A stretch of 64,000 nt of DNA from Halorubrum hochsteinianum (GTDB lineage: Archaea > Halobacteriota > Halobacteria > Halobacteriales > Haloferacaceae): assembly GCF_023702125.1 (NCBI RefSeq), contig NZ_CP098415.1:1-64000 (forward strand). The letters run 5' to 3'. The translations under genes were made by a program, and so were the position numbers. Below, piece after piece: positions 17,869 through 26,837 of this stretch. Position 1 is the first letter of the stretch, and each line of letters starts with the position of its first letter. The notes under the pieces are model-generated. The model did not search any database, was not told the DNA's origin, and was given only the letters and a program-made list of their open reading frames with translations.

Positions 17869-18266
17869 CGGGAAGTGTGTGTCAAATGGGTGTTGTGCGG
17901 GCGAAGGCGGTCAACGGCGAGCGGTGGAAGGTCGCGAGCAACCGGCGAGCGAGTCGGGATCCGAGCGAACCGCTGCGTCCGGAGTGAATCCCCGGGAGTC
18001 CGTCGCGGAACTGGTCCGATCGTAGGTCACGTGTCGACCCGCCTGTCACGGGTCCGCGCGTAAAGCATCTCCGCTTCGGAGAATTCATAAGTAATGATCC
18101 AAATATTCCGAAGAATACGCTGCAGTTCTTTCGATCCCCGCGTTTCGGACGGAATCCGTCCCTGTTTTCCGGACCCGCCTCGCCGCGTGCCCGGCGGACT
18201 CGCAACACCGGCGCTCCGTTTCGGGTTCCAATCCTTATAAGACCGCGCGACCGGTACGGGGCGGTA
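17869..18266. other. 398-bp divergent intergenic region (TSUP gene / gshA)
   Basis: No protein-coding gene is evident. It holds the gshA promoter at its right end and an AT-richer core at about 18060-18130. A perfect inverted repeat TCTCCG-CTT-CGGAGA is at 18068-18082. The minus-strand TSUP gene has no clear TATA box within 60 bases of its start, so it may have a long leader that includes this hairpin. Confidence 0.5.
18235..18241 (+). promoter_or_regulatory. TATA box of gshA
   Basis: TTATAAG is centred 26-29 bases before the ATG at 18267, so gshA is predicted to be leaderless, the common haloarchaeal arrangement. Confidence 0.6.
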
Positions 18267-19346
18267 ATGGAACTGGGCTCGCGAGAGGCGTTCACCCGGA
18301 TGGGGACGCTCGGCATCGAGGAGGAGTTCTACATCGTCGATGCCGAGGGCCGCCCGACCTCCGGGACCGACGACCTCGTCTACGGTCGCGACCCGCCCGC
18401 GGCGGTGCCGGAGGGGTTCGACCACGAGCTGTTCGAGTGTACCATCGAGGCGCAGACGGAACTGATCGAGGACCCGGCGAACGCCGAGGACGCGCTCGCG
18501 GCGGTCCGCGAGGCGCTCGTCGACCACGCCGCGGCCGACGGGTATCAGATCGCGGCCGCGGGCCTCCACCCGGCCGCGAAGTGGCGCGAACTCGACCACG
18601 TACAAAAGCCCCGGTATCAGGCCCAGTTGGACCGGATCCAGTACCCCCAACACCGGAACACGACCGCCGGGCTCCACGTCCACGTCGGCGTCGACGACGC
18701 GGACAAGGCGGTGTGGATCGCGAACCGCCTCCGGTGGCACTCTCCGATTCTGCTCGCCTTGTCTGCCAACTCCCCGTTCTGGAACGGGTTCGACACCGGG
18801 CTCGCCTCGGCCCGCGCGAAGGTGTTCGAGAACCTCCCGAACACCGGAATTCCGTCGTCTTTCGACGATTTCGACGCGTTCCAGCGGTACGAGCGCCGAA
18901 TGGTCGAGACGGACTCGATCGCGGACCGCGGCGAACTGTGGTTCGACGTGCGCCCGCACACCGGCCACGGCACCGTGGAGGTGCGCGCGCCCGACGCGCA
19001 GCGCGACCCCGAGGTGACCCTCGCCTTGGTCGAGTACGTCCGCGCCCTCGTCGTCGACTACGCCGAGCGGTACGAGGACGGTGAGTCGCCGCCGGCGCTG
19101 CGCCGCGAACTCCTCGACGAGAACAAGTGGCGCGCGATCCGCCGCGGCCACGACGCCTCGTTCGTCGACCGCGACGGGGAGGGGACCACCCCGCTCGGCG
19201 AGGTCGTCGACGCGGAGTGCGACCGCCTCGGGATCGACGGGATCCGCGAGGTGTACGAGTCGGAGAGCGGGGCCGCGCGCCAGCGCCGGATCCGGGAGGC
19301 GTCGAGCGTCGACGCGCTGTGTGCGGACCTCCTAGTTCGGCCCTGA
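18267..19346 (+). CDS. gshA: glutamate-cysteine ligase
   Basis: 359-aa GCS2-type ligase. In haloarchaea this enzyme makes gamma-glutamylcysteine, their main low-molecular-weight thiol, in place of glutathione. Seen: [13 protein letters not shown] near the N-terminus, [12 protein letters not shown], the [17 protein letters not shown] signature with metal-binding His residues, and a C-terminal [16 protein letters not shown]. Length and motif order are normal. The CoA-disulfide-reductase-like gene 1.7 kb away could be part of thiol redox balance. Confidence 0.92.
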   Translation: MELGSREAFTRMGTLGIEEEFYIVDAEGRPTSGTDDLVYGRDPPAAVPEGFDHELFECTIEAQTELIEDPANAEDALAAVREALVDHAAADGYQIAAAGLHPAAKWRELDHVQKPRYQAQLDRIQYPQHRNTTAGLHVHVGVDDADKAVWIANRLRWHSPILLALSANSPFWNGFDTGLASARAKVFENLPNTGIPSSFDDFDAFQRYERRMVETDSIADRGELWFDVRPHTGHGTVEVRAPDAQRDPEVTLALVEYVRALVVDYAERYEDGESPPALRRELLDENKWRAIRRGHDASFVDRDGEGTTPLGEVVDAECDRLGIDGIREVYESESGAARQRRIREASSVDALCADLLVRP

Positions 19347-19414
19347 CGGCGGCGTGTTTCGTCGGAACGAAAGCGACGAGAAACCCTTTTGCCCGCGTGG
19401 CCCCACCTTCCGCC

Positions 19415-19984
19415 ATGACCACGGACGATTCGCCCATCGATTCGGAGGACGACGTCGAGGAGTCGCCGACGGAACGGACCCGTGAGGAGCTGCGGAAGAC
19501 GAAAGAGCGGCTCGGCGAGGGGGCCGACAGGGCGGTGAAGGGGTTCGACGACAACGTCGTCGACCTGCTCGCGTGGGTCCTCGACACGGAGACCCGAGCG
19601 CGCATCTACGTCTACCTGCGGGACAACCCGAAGAGCACGAGCGACGAGGTCGCGGACGGGACCGGGCTCTACCCCAGCACCGTCCGCGAGGCGCTCGCAG
19701 AACTCCACGACGAAGGCACCGTCGAGCGCGGCAAGCGGAAGGCCGAGGGCGCGGGCAACAACCCCTACGAGTACGAGGCCATCGCGCCGAGCGACCTCGT
19801 CCGCGGCGTCGTCGGCGACGTTCAGGCGGAGCTGAACGCCGTCTTCAACCTCGACCGGCGACTCGGCGGCGAGTCGCCCGACGGCGACGCCGAGCCGGTC
19901 CAGATCTCCATCGACGGCGAGGGCGGCGATAACGGCACGGACGCCGACGAGGGCGACAAACCGGGCGACGACGACGAGAACTGA
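19415..19984 (+). CDS. winged-helix (TrmB-like) DNA-binding protein
   Basis: 189-aa acidic protein with a central winged helix at about residues 45-120: ETRARIYVYLRDNPKSTSDE, then recognition-helix-like YPSTVREALAELHDEGTVERG and a wing with NNPYEYEAI. It resembles the TrmB/ArsR-type HTH of archaeal regulators. The N-terminal 40 residues are charged and helical; the last 45 are an Asp/Gly tail. No ligand-binding domain is attached. Start at the ATG after the gap following gshA. Confidence 0.75.
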   Translation: MTTDDSPIDSEDDVEESPTERTREELRKTKERLGEGADRAVKGFDDNVVDLLAWVLDTETRARIYVYLRDNPKSTSDEVADGTGLYPSTVREALAELHDEGTVERGKRKAEGAGNNPYEYEAIAPSDLVRGVVGDVQAELNAVFNLDRRLGGESPDGDAEPVQISIDGEGGDNGTDADEGDKPGDDDEN

Positions 19985-20065
19985 GACGGATCCCGTCGGC
20001 TCGGTCTCGCGTCCTCCCGGCGGCGGTTCGGGACGTTTTAAGTTCGACCCCCGCAACGGAGAGAC

Positions 20066-20560
20066 ATGAACGTCGCGCTGGGTGGTACGTTCGACCCCGT
20101 TCACGACGGCCACCGCAAGCTGTTCGAACGGGCGTTCGAGCTGGGTGACGTCACCGTCGGACTCACCGCCGACGACCTCGCGCCGGACACCCGACACGTC
20201 GAGCGGTACGTGCGGCCCTACGAGCAGCGCGAGCGCGACTTGGAGGCGGAGCTGGCCCCGCGTGCGGAGGAGCACGGGCGGGAGTACGAGATCCGGAAGC
20301 TGACCGAGCCGACCGGCATCGCGGTCGAGCCGGAGTTCGACGCGCTCGTCGTCTCGCCCGAGACGCGCGAGGGCGGCAAGCGGATCAACGAGATCCGCGG
20401 CGAGCGCGGGCACGACCCCCTCGAACTGGTGATCGTCGACCACGTCGCGGCCGAGGACGGCGAGCGCATCTCCTCTACCCGGATCGTCGCGGGCGAGATC
20501 GACGAACACGGCAACCTCACCCCCGACCGCGAGGGGCGGGCCGCGACGCGACCGGAATGA
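20066..20560 (+). CDS. coaD: phosphopantetheine adenylyltransferase, archaeal type
   Basis: 164-aa nucleotidyltransferase that forms dephospho-CoA from 4'-phosphopantetheine. N-terminal ALGGTFDPVHDGHRKLFERAF with the HXGH motif and C-terminal ISSTRI nucleotide motif. Archaeal members lack close similarity to bacterial CoaD but share this fold. A TTTTAAG box lies 22-30 bases before the ATG. The gene overlaps the next membrane protein by 4 bases. Confidence 0.92.
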   Translation: MNVALGGTFDPVHDGHRKLFERAFELGDVTVGLTADDLAPDTRHVERYVRPYEQRERDLEAELAPRAEEHGREYEIRKLTEPTGIAVEPEFDALVVSPETREGGKRINEIRGERGHDPLELVIVDHVAAEDGERISSTRIVAGEIDEHGNLTPDREGRAATRPE

Positions 20561-21042
20561 CGGGCGGCGAGACGGCGAACGGCGAGGGCGCGGACGGCAC
20601 GACCGGGAACCGGAGCGGCGCGACCGGGTCCGGATCCGGGTCGCTGCGGCCGATCCTCCTCGGCGAGACCGGGTTCGAGCGCGCGACTGTGTGGAGCGCG
20701 GTCGGATTGGCGCTGTCGTACGTCGCCTTCGACGCGACCGCCGCGGCGGGCGTCGGCGCGCCCGCGACCGCCGGCGTCCTCGCCGCGGTGACGGCGCTCG
20801 GCGCGCTCGCGTTCGCCGCGACCGGCGGCGGCGTCCTCCCGACGGTCCTGCTCGCCTACGGTCCCCTGGCGGGCACCCTGCTCCGGGCGGCCGGACCGAC
20901 GCCGTACGCCTCGCCGCTCGGGGCCGACGGCCCCACCCTCCTCGCGGTCGCCGAACCGCTCGGCGTCGCGGTCGCCGCCGCGCTCGCGATCGGCGTCGCG
21001 GCCGCGGTGGTCGGCTACGCGGTCGGTCGGTCGTCCGACTGA
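20557..21042 (+). CDS. hypothetical membrane protein downstream of coaD
   Basis: 161-aa protein with a Gly/Thr-rich disordered N-terminus (residues 1-30) and four hydrophobic segments (about 42-60, 65-88, 95-112, 133-155) of Ala/Gly/Val-rich type. Overlaps the coaD stop by ATGA, so it is probably translated together with coaD. No family recognised. It may be a small multi-pass protein of unknown role. Confidence 0.65.
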   Translation: MTGGETANGEGADGTTGNRSGATGSGSGSLRPILLGETGFERATVWSAVGLALSYVAFDATAAAGVGAPATAGVLAAVTALGALAFAATGGGVLPTVLLAYGPLAGTLLRAAGPTPYASPLGADGPTLLAVAEPLGVAVAAALAIGVAAAVVGYAVGRSSD

Positions 21043-21067
21043 CCCGGCCGCGCCGGACCCGCTTCGC

Positions 21068-22519
21068 TCAGTCGTCGAGCGCTCCGTTCAACACCTTCGC
21101 GGCGACGAGTATCGGGTCCCACACCGGGCTGAACGGCGGCGCGTACGCGAGGTCCAACCGCTCGACCTCGGCGACGGTCATGTCCGCCTCGATCGCGGTC
21201 GCCAGCGTGTCGATCCGGATCGCCGCCCGGTCGGTCCCGACGATGCTCCCGCCCAGCAGCCGCCCCGTGTCGCGGTCGGCGACGAGCGTCACGTCGGTCT
21301 CGGCCGCGCCGGGATAGTAGCCGGAGCGCGAGCCGGCGGTCACCGTCTCGGTGACCGGGTCGAACCCGGCCTCCGCCGCCGCCTCGGGGTCGAGCAGGCC
21401 GACGCGGGCGGCCTCCGTGTCGAACGCCTTCACCGCCGCGGTGCCGGCGATGTCGCCGACGGGCGTCGGGTCGCCCGCGACCGTCGCGCCGATGGCGCGG
21501 CCGGCGCGGTTCGCGGTGAGTCCGAGCGGGGTCCAGTCGGGTTCGCCCGTCACCGCGTGGCGCGCGGTCGCGCAGTCGCCGGCGGCGTACACGTCCGGGA
21601 GGCTCGTCCGGCCGCGGTCGTCGACCCGGATCGCCTCGCCCGGCCCGAGGTCGACGCCGGTGCCGTCGAGGAGGTCCGTGTTCGGCCGGATGCCGACGCC
21701 GACGACGGCCATGTCGACCGGAACCGTCTCGCCGCCGACCGCCGCGTCGGTCGACTCAGCGATCTCGATCGCCTCGATCCGGTCGTCGCCGACGAGCGAC
21801 TCGACCGGGGCGTCGGTGTGGACCGCGACGCCCTCCGCTTCGAGCGCCGCCTCGACGCGGGTCCCGACCGCCTCACCGAACGGGGAGAGGAGGTGCCCGG
21901 AGCGATGGAAGACGTGAACGTCGAGGCCGCGCTCCGCGAGCGCCTCCGCGACCTCGACGCCGACGTACCCGCCGCCTACGACCGCCGCGGTCTCCGGCGC
22001 GGGCATCGCCGCGTTGCGGTCGACGCGCTCGCGGTCGACCGCGCTCACGTCGGCGCGGTCGGGGTCGTACCCGTCGGGCTCGGCCACGTACGCGTCGATG
22101 GCGGCCGCCGCGTCCATGTCGTGGAGGGTGAACGCGCCGTCGACGCCGCGCACGTCGAAGGGGCCGGGGTCCGCCCGCGCGCCGGTGGCGACGAGCAGGT
22201 CGTCGTACGCCTGCTCGCGGCGGTCGCCCGCGGCGGTCTCGACGGTGACGCGCTTCGCGTCGGGGTCGACGGCGACGACCTCGGTCTCCCGGCGGAGGTC
22301 GACGCCGCGCTCGTCGACCTCGCCCGGCGACAGCGACAGGAGATCCGACATGCGGTCGACGTAGCCGGCGACGAAGTACGGCATCCCGCAGTAGGCGTAC
22401 GAGATCCACCGCCCCTTCTCGAAGACGACGACCTCGCGGTCGGGGGCCTCGCGGCGGAACTTGCTTGCCGCGCTCAACCCCGCCGCGTCGGCACCGACGA
22501 CCACGAACGGATCGGTCAT
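21068..22519 (-). CDS. CoA-disulfide reductase / NADH oxidase-like flavoprotein
   Basis: 483-aa FAD-dependent pyridine-nucleotide oxidoreductase. FAD-binding VVGADAAGLSAASKFRREAP is at the N-terminus, and the single redox Cys is in ISYAYCGMPYFVAG at about residue 43, the hallmark of CoA-disulfide reductases and NADH oxidases. The NAD site AVVGGGYVGVEVAEALAERG and the second FAD motif DVYAAGDCATARH follow, and a C-terminal dimerisation domain ends at DPILVAAKVLNG. It may reduce CoA disulfide or a related thiol disulfide; oxidase activity is the alternative. Confidence 0.85.
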   Translation of the reverse strand: MTDPFVVVGADAAGLSAASKFRREAPDREVVVFEKGRWISYAYCGMPYFVAGYVDRMSDLLSLSPGEVDERGVDLRRETEVVAVDPDAKRVTVETAAGDRREQAYDDLLVATGARADPGPFDVRGVDGAFTLHDMDAAAAIDAYVAEPDGYDPDRADVSAVDRERVDRNAAMPAPETAAVVGGGYVGVEVAEALAERGLDVHVFHRSGHLLSPFGEAVGTRVEAALEAEGVAVHTDAPVESLVGDDRIEAIEIAESTDAAVGGETVPVDMAVVGVGIRPNTDLLDGTGVDLGPGEAIRVDDRGRTSLPDVYAAGDCATARHAVTGEPDWTPLGLTANRAGRAIGATVAGDPTPVGDIAGTAAVKAFDTEAARVGLLDPEAAAEAGFDPVTETVTAGSRSGYYPGAAETDVTLVADRDTGRLLGGSIVGTDRAAIRIDTLATAIEADMTVAEVERLDLAYAPPFSPVWDPILVAAKVLNGALDD

Positions 22520-22589
22520 GACTGGACATCGGCGGGCCGGGTGAAAAAGTCACGCCGCGGGTGCGGTCCGAGCGCGCCGCCGTCGGCGG

Positions 22590-23033
22590 TCAGTCGCCGT
22601 CGCCGTCGGCCAGCCGCGAGAGCGTCTCGCGGGCGTTCGCGACGGCCTTCTCCTTTTTCGCCGGGTACGCCTCGACCTTCGTGCGGACGGTGAGCCCGGG
22701 GCCGAGCCGGACGTCCCCGCGGAACGCCGCCTGCTTGTCGAGGCGGAGGAAGAGCGCGCAGTTGTCGTCGACCCGCTCGTCGAGCTCGTCGAGGACGCGG
22801 TCGAGGTCCTCCAGCTCGGAGAGCCGGTCGAGCACGTGTCGCATCTCGTCGGCCCGCTCGACGCGCGCCGAGAGCACGACGATCCGGTCCCCGTGATGGC
22901 CCACGTTCTCGGCGCGTTCGAGCTCGATGTCCTCAGGGAGGAGGGTGTACAGCGCCTGCTCGACGCGCTTCACGTCCTCGGTGGCGTACGAGAACGCCCG
23001 GAGGTCGACGTAGTGGAAGGGGACTTTCGGCAT
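22590..23033 (-). CDS. RNA-binding protein (COG1325-like)
   Basis: 147-aa protein of the archaeal RNA-binding/exosome-associated group, as I read it. N-terminal VDLRAFSYATEDVKRVEQAL and LPEDIELERAENVGHHGDRI are characteristic, followed by a helical middle and the LFLRLDKQAAFRGDVRLG strand pair. It lies 21 bases downstream of the small 62-aa gene, so the two are probably one transcript. Confidence 0.75.
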   Translation of the reverse strand: MPKVPFHYVDLRAFSYATEDVKRVEQALYTLLPEDIELERAENVGHHGDRIVVLSARVERADEMRHVLDRLSELEDLDRVLDELDERVDDNCALFLRLDKQAAFRGDVRLGPGLTVRTKVEAYPAKKEKAVANARETLSRLADGDGD

Positions 23034-23054
23034 GCGAAAACGAGTGGGGCGGCG

Positions 23055-23243
23055 TTACTCCTCGCTCTCGACGGCGTCGAGTGCGTCCTCGGGGACGCCC
23101 GTCTCCTGGCCGTCCTCGAAGCTGACCGTGTACGTCGCGTCGCCGAACATCGTCTCCATCACCTGCGTGATCGTGCCCGACTCGCCGTCGTACTCGCTGT
23201 GTTTGTCGTGGAGCACGACCTCGTCTTCCTTCTCGAAGCTCAT
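23055..23243 (-). CDS. small beta-barrel protein (DUF1918-like)
   Basis: 62-aa protein with an SH3/KOW-like pattern: EDEVVLHDKHSEYDGESGTI, then VMETMFGDATYTVSFEDGQE and an acidic tail. I associate it with DUF1918-type proteins but with limited certainty. Translated from the ATG at 23243, upstream of the RNA-binding protein gene on the same strand. A nucleic-acid or ribosome contact is conceivable. Confidence 0.65.
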   Translation of the reverse strand: MSFEKEDEVVLHDKHSEYDGESGTITQVMETMFGDATYTVSFEDGQETGVPEDALDAVESEE

Positions 23244-23323
23244 GGCGTCTCGTTCCGCCGGGACGGTTAAAAGCGCCCGGATCCGCGCCGACGATCCCGG
23301 AGCGCGGCGGTGGGGAGACCGGC

Positions 23324-23917
23324 TCACGCCACCGCGAGCAGCGCCGCGCCGAACGCCACCATCAGCGCCAGCCCCACCGCGAGCCAGACGACGACGCTGT
23401 CGACGGCGAGCGCGAGCGCGACGCCCGCGGCGACCGCGAGGAACCCGAGGACCGCGCCGGCGACGCCGCCGCGTCGGACGAGGCGGTCGAGCGCGTTCAC
23501 GGCGCGCTGCGCAGGCGGGGGATCCGGGCTGCGCTCCGGGGGCGCGGAGAGGGTCTCGTCGACGGCGACCGGCTCGTCGGGAGTTTCGTCCGACGGCTCG
23601 ATCCTGACGTCGACGTAGCGCGTGTTCGACCCGTAGCCGGTGACGATCTTCAGTTTCCCGCGGACCGGCTCGTCGACGTCGGCGATCGAGACGTGAACGT
23701 GGCGGGTCCCCTCGTCGGCGACGAAGTGGTTGACCTCGTCGACCGCGGTCACCCGGTCGAGTTCGTCGTCGAAGTGGAGGTGGACGTGCGTCGAGCGCCC
23801 GGCGTTGTCGAGCACGACCGGAAACGGCCCGTCCGTCGCGAACGCGTCCGGCGCGTCGATGTCGTGGACCGCCTCCCCGTTCAGTTCGACGTCGAGTGTC
23901 GGCACGGTGGAGACCAC
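23324..23917 (-). CDS. haloarchaeal membrane protein with beta-rich N-domain
   Basis: 197-aa protein. The N-terminal 110 residues are a predicted beta domain (LDVELNGEAVHDIDAP, then STHVHLHFDDELDRVTAVDE and VHVSIADVDEPVRGKLKI). The C-terminal 45 residues form two TM helices (GAVLGFLAVAAGVALALAV and VVWLAVGLALMVAFGAALL). Two C-terminal helices give a soluble domain on the same side as the C-terminus. No function known; such proteins recur in haloarchaea. Confidence 0.7.
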   Translation of the reverse strand: MVSTVPTLDVELNGEAVHDIDAPDAFATDGPFPVVLDNAGRSTHVHLHFDDELDRVTAVDEVNHFVADEGTRHVHVSIADVDEPVRGKLKIVTGYGSNTRYVDVRIEPSDETPDEPVAVDETLSAPPERSPDPPPAQRAVNALDRLVRRGGVAGAVLGFLAVAAGVALALAVDSVVVWLAVGLALMVAFGAALLAVA

Positions 23918-24010
23918 GACCCCGTATTAGAAAAAGATTCACACGGGCGAGGGGTTCGCCGCCGGCGTCTCGACCGGGGGCGTCCCGGCGGCGACCGCCC
24001 GAACCGGACG

Positions 24011-24205
24011 CTACGCCGCCGCCTCCTCGCGCATGTCCGGCGGGAGGAGGTTCGGGATCCCGTCTTCGATCGGATAGGTCTCGCCGCACTCCGTACAGGT
24101 GAGCGTGCCGGCGAGGACCTCGTCGTCGTCCTCGTCGTCGACGTCGAGGTCGAGGGCCGCCTTGTCGAGCGGGCAGCAGATCACGTCCATCAGGGATTCC
24201 TTCAT
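24011..24205 (-). CDS. Trm112/UPF0434-like zinc-binding activator protein
   Basis: 64-aa protein with the Trm112 pattern: N-terminal MDVICCPLDKAALD, a strand LAGTLTCTECGETYPIEDGI and PNLLPPDM at the end. Trm112 activates several RNA and protein methyltransferases in eukaryotes and archaea. The methyltransferase at 1543 is not close enough to be called a partner. Zinc-ligand cysteines C10/C11 and the CTEC pair are present. Confidence 0.85.
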   Translation of the reverse strand: MKESLMDVICCPLDKAALDLDVDDEDDDEVLAGTLTCTECGETYPIEDGIPNLLPPDMREEAAA

Positions 24206-24328
24206 ACCGCTCGATTGGATCGGACCGATAAAAAAGCGTGCGGGTCGCGGTCGCGGAAGGGAACGGGAGCGGCGCGCGACGGACCGCGGATAGCAACGTC
24301 TTTTGGGGCGCGCCTCGGCTCACGTCAC

Positions 24329-24613
24329 ATGGGAATCCCCGCGGAGCGGATCGAGCGGCTGTTCGCGCTCGCCCGCGAGGCGGTCGTCGACGACGAGTAC
24401 GACCGCGCCCGCCGGTACGTCGCCCGCGCCCGCCGGATCGCCGAGCGGAACCGCTGCGGCGTGCCGTCGGAGCTCTCTCGACGCGCCTGCGACGACTGCG
24501 CCGTCTACCTCCGACCCGGGAAGACGAGCCGCGTACGGACGCGGTCCGGCCGCGTGGTCGTCCGGTGTCTGGAGTGCGGGTCGACGGCGCGGTATCCGTA
24601 CGACGGGGAGTGA
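24329..24613 (+). CDS. rnp4: RNase P protein component 4 (Rpp21/Rpr2 type)
   Basis: 94-aa subunit of archaeal RNase P, which trims the 5' end of pre-tRNA. The N-terminal half is helical and Arg-rich (RIERLFALAREAV, YVARARRIAERNR) and the C-terminal half is a zinc ribbon: CDDCAVYLRPG and VVRCLECGSTARYPY. Ligands are in CDDC and CLEC. Start at the ATG of MGIPAERI. Length typical for the family. Confidence 0.9.
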   Translation: MGIPAERIERLFALAREAVVDDEYDRARRYVARARRIAERNRCGVPSELSRRACDDCAVYLRPGKTSRVRTRSGRVVVRCLECGSTARYPYDGE

Positions 24614-24631
24614 GCGGGCCCGGCGACGAAG

Positions 24632-25315
24632 TTACTCGCCGCGCTCTCGCAGTTCCGTGAGGACGGAGACCGTCCCGTCCATGAACCCCTCGTCGAGGAC
24701 CGTCCCGGCCGCCTCGCGGGCCGCGGCGTCCGCGTTGGCGACCGCGTACGACTCGCCGGCGACGCCGAACGTCGAGACGTCGTTCTCGCTGTCGCCGACC
24801 GCGACGAAGGCGGCGGGGTCGAGCCCGAGGGCGTCGGCGACGACTTCGAGCGCCCGGCCCTTGCTCACGCCGACCGACTTGACGTGGTAGGCGTAGCCGG
24901 TGTCGACGACCTCCACGTCGCCGCCCGCGGCCGCCGCGACCTCGCGTAAGAGCGACTCGTCGGCGTCCGGCGACAGCGCGACCTCCGTCTCGCGCCACCG
25001 GTTCACCGTGTCGCCGTCGCCCCAGCCGACCTCGCCGCCGCGCTCGCGGAACGCCTCGACGACGGCCCGCGCCGCGTCCGGGTCGCCCACCGTCGTCGTC
25101 TCGCCGTCGACGTACGCGACGCCGCCGTTCTCCGCGATCACCGTCTCCTCGCGGCCGAGGAAGTGCGCCAGCGCGACCGGGTACGGGAACGCCTTCCCGG
25201 TGGCGAACACGACCGGGGCCTCCCACCCGGGCAACAGCTCGAAGACTCGCGGGTCGATCCGACCGGTCGGCGTCGTCAGCGTGCCGTCGATGTCGAGCGC
25301 GAGGGGCGGAACCAT
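24632..25315 (-). CDS. pgp: phosphoglycolate phosphatase, archaeal HAD type
   Basis: 227-aa HAD hydrolase. Motif I LALDIDGTLT at the N-terminus with the nucleophile and acid/base Asp, motif II FATGKAFPY, then the Lys of KSVGVSKGRAL and the metal-binding GDSENDVSTFGVAG. The cap is of the small C2B type found in archaeal phosphoglycolate phosphatases and sucrose-phosphatase-like proteins. It likely removes phosphate from 2-phosphoglycolate formed during DNA repair; other sugar phosphates remain possible. Confidence 0.88.
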   Translation of the reverse strand: MVPPLALDIDGTLTTPTGRIDPRVFELLPGWEAPVVFATGKAFPYPVALAHFLGREETVIAENGGVAYVDGETTTVGDPDAARAVVEAFRERGGEVGWGDGDTVNRWRETEVALSPDADESLLREVAAAAGGDVEVVDTGYAYHVKSVGVSKGRALEVVADALGLDPAAFVAVGDSENDVSTFGVAGESYAVANADAAAREAAGTVLDEGFMDGTVSVLTELRERGE

Positions 25316-25421
25316 ACCGGGAGTCGGCGCTTCGTCGGCAACTGTCTTCCGTTCGATAGAAGGGTGAGCCGCTCCGCCGCGAGTCCCGACGAGCGCGTCT
25401 GGTCGGCCGGTCCGGACCGAC

Positions 25422-26594
25422 CTATCCGGTCCGGGTGCGCCGGTCGAACAGCTCCCGGAAGACGACGGTCGGGAACAGCGGCACGAGCCGGCTCGGGGGG
25501 CGTCCCTTGCCGTCGCTCCGGTGGACGGTGACGCGTTCGAGCAGGCCGGCGTCGGCCAGCTCGTAGAGGACGCGGCGCACCGTCGACGCCGAGAGGTCGA
25601 CGCCGGGACGCGCGGCGATCGCCTCCGTGGCCACGCCGACCGTCGACCGCTCCTCCTGCGAGAGGCCGGCGAGCTCGTAGAGGAGCCGCTGGCGGCTCTC
25701 GGGGAGCGCGAGGACGCGGCCAAGCGCGACGCAGGGGCGCGGCACGCCCTCGATCCCGGCGTCGACGTCGGCCGATCGGACCGTCGACGCGCCCGCTCGC
25801 TCCGCGCTGACCGCCGCCCCCATCACGGCCGCGAGCGCGTCGTGGGCGTCCCCCGCGGCCCACTCGACGATGTCGCGTATCTGGTCGTGCGAGAGCGCGT
25901 CGCGGCCGAGACCGGTCGAACACCGGCTCGTCAACAGCTCGACGAGGACGTGCCGGCGGTACTTCCCGAACTCGACCGTCGTCTCCGGCTCCCAGTCGAT
26001 CGCGTCCGGCGGGTCGCGACCGATACACGCCGGCACGAGCCGCTCACCGACCGCTTCGAGCCAGTCGATGAGCGTCGTCGCCGGCGGCGTCTCGACCTCG
26101 TCGGTGTGGTCGACGGCGACGACGAGGTCCGGCCCGGTTCGCATCGCGTCGCGCAGCGACTCGGCCAGTTCCTCGGTGCCGATCCCGTGGTCCGGGACCG
26201 GCTCGTCGCTCATCGCGGCCAGCATCGCGTGGTAGAGTCGGAACTGAGTCGAGGCGCGGCGGGCGTCGACGTAGACGAATCCGGGGATCGTCGGCTCGAC
26301 CGCCCGCGTCGTCGTCTGGATGGCCTGCCGAGGGCCGCTGTGGGTCGCGAGGCGGTCGAACAGCGCCGAGACGACCGCCGACTTCCCGCTCCCCTTCGGC
26401 CCGTACACGTAGACGCTCGGCGGGAGCGACCCGGAGAACGCGGGTTCGAACACGTCGAGCAGGCGCTCTATCGCCGGCCCGCGGCCGACCGGAGACTCGG
26501 TGTGCGCGACGGGCGAGACGGCCTCGAAGTCCGCGAGGACGCTCAGGCCCGTGTCGTAGCCGAGCCGTCGCTCGATCCGGTCGTCGATGTTCAC
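25422..26594 (-). CDS. Cdc6/Orc1-like AAA+ ATPase with divergent Walker B
   Basis: 390-aa AAA+ protein. N-terminal linker with GRGPAIERLLDVFEP, Walker A VYGPKGSGKSAV near residue 65, then a winged helix in the last 90 residues (STVGVATEAIAARPGVDL, then RRVLYELADAGLLERV). The overall order matches archaeal Orc1/Cdc6. The Walker B position reads LVVAVDHTDEVE, lacking the usual DE pair. The GTG at 26594 has GGAGG 7 bases upstream and is preferred over a GTG at 26630. It may be a non-initiator paralogue; no origin repeats were seen beside it. Confidence 0.7.
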   Translation of the reverse strand: MNIDDRIERRLGYDTGLSVLADFEAVSPVAHTESPVGRGPAIERLLDVFEPAFSGSLPPSVYVYGPKGSGKSAVVSALFDRLATHSGPRQAIQTTTRAVEPTIPGFVYVDARRASTQFRLYHAMLAAMSDEPVPDHGIGTEELAESLRDAMRTGPDLVVAVDHTDEVETPPATTLIDWLEAVGERLVPACIGRDPPDAIDWEPETTVEFGKYRRHVLVELLTSRCSTGLGRDALSHDQIRDIVEWAAGDAHDALAAVMGAAVSAERAGASTVRSADVDAGIEGVPRPCVALGRVLALPESRQRLLYELAGLSQEERSTVGVATEAIAARPGVDLSASTVRRVLYELADAGLLERVTVHRSDGKGRPPSRLVPLFPTVVFRELFDRRTRTG

Positions 26595-26837
26595 GGCTGA
26601 TCCTCCGGGATAGCCGAACAAAACTGGCACGGAGCGGAGCCGGTTCGGTGCGGGTCGCCGTCGGTGACGCGCGCGGCGGCACCCCGGCGACGGCTGTCGC
26701 TCGAAGCGCGAGCGCGGCGTCGGTCGCGTGTCCGGTCTGGTCTCATTGGATCCGGCGGCTTGGTCGGAGGGTGGTTTCGCGTGAGAAGCGCCTCGAACGC
26801 GACGGGGCCGACGCGGCGTCGGCTCCCGCGCGCGGGC

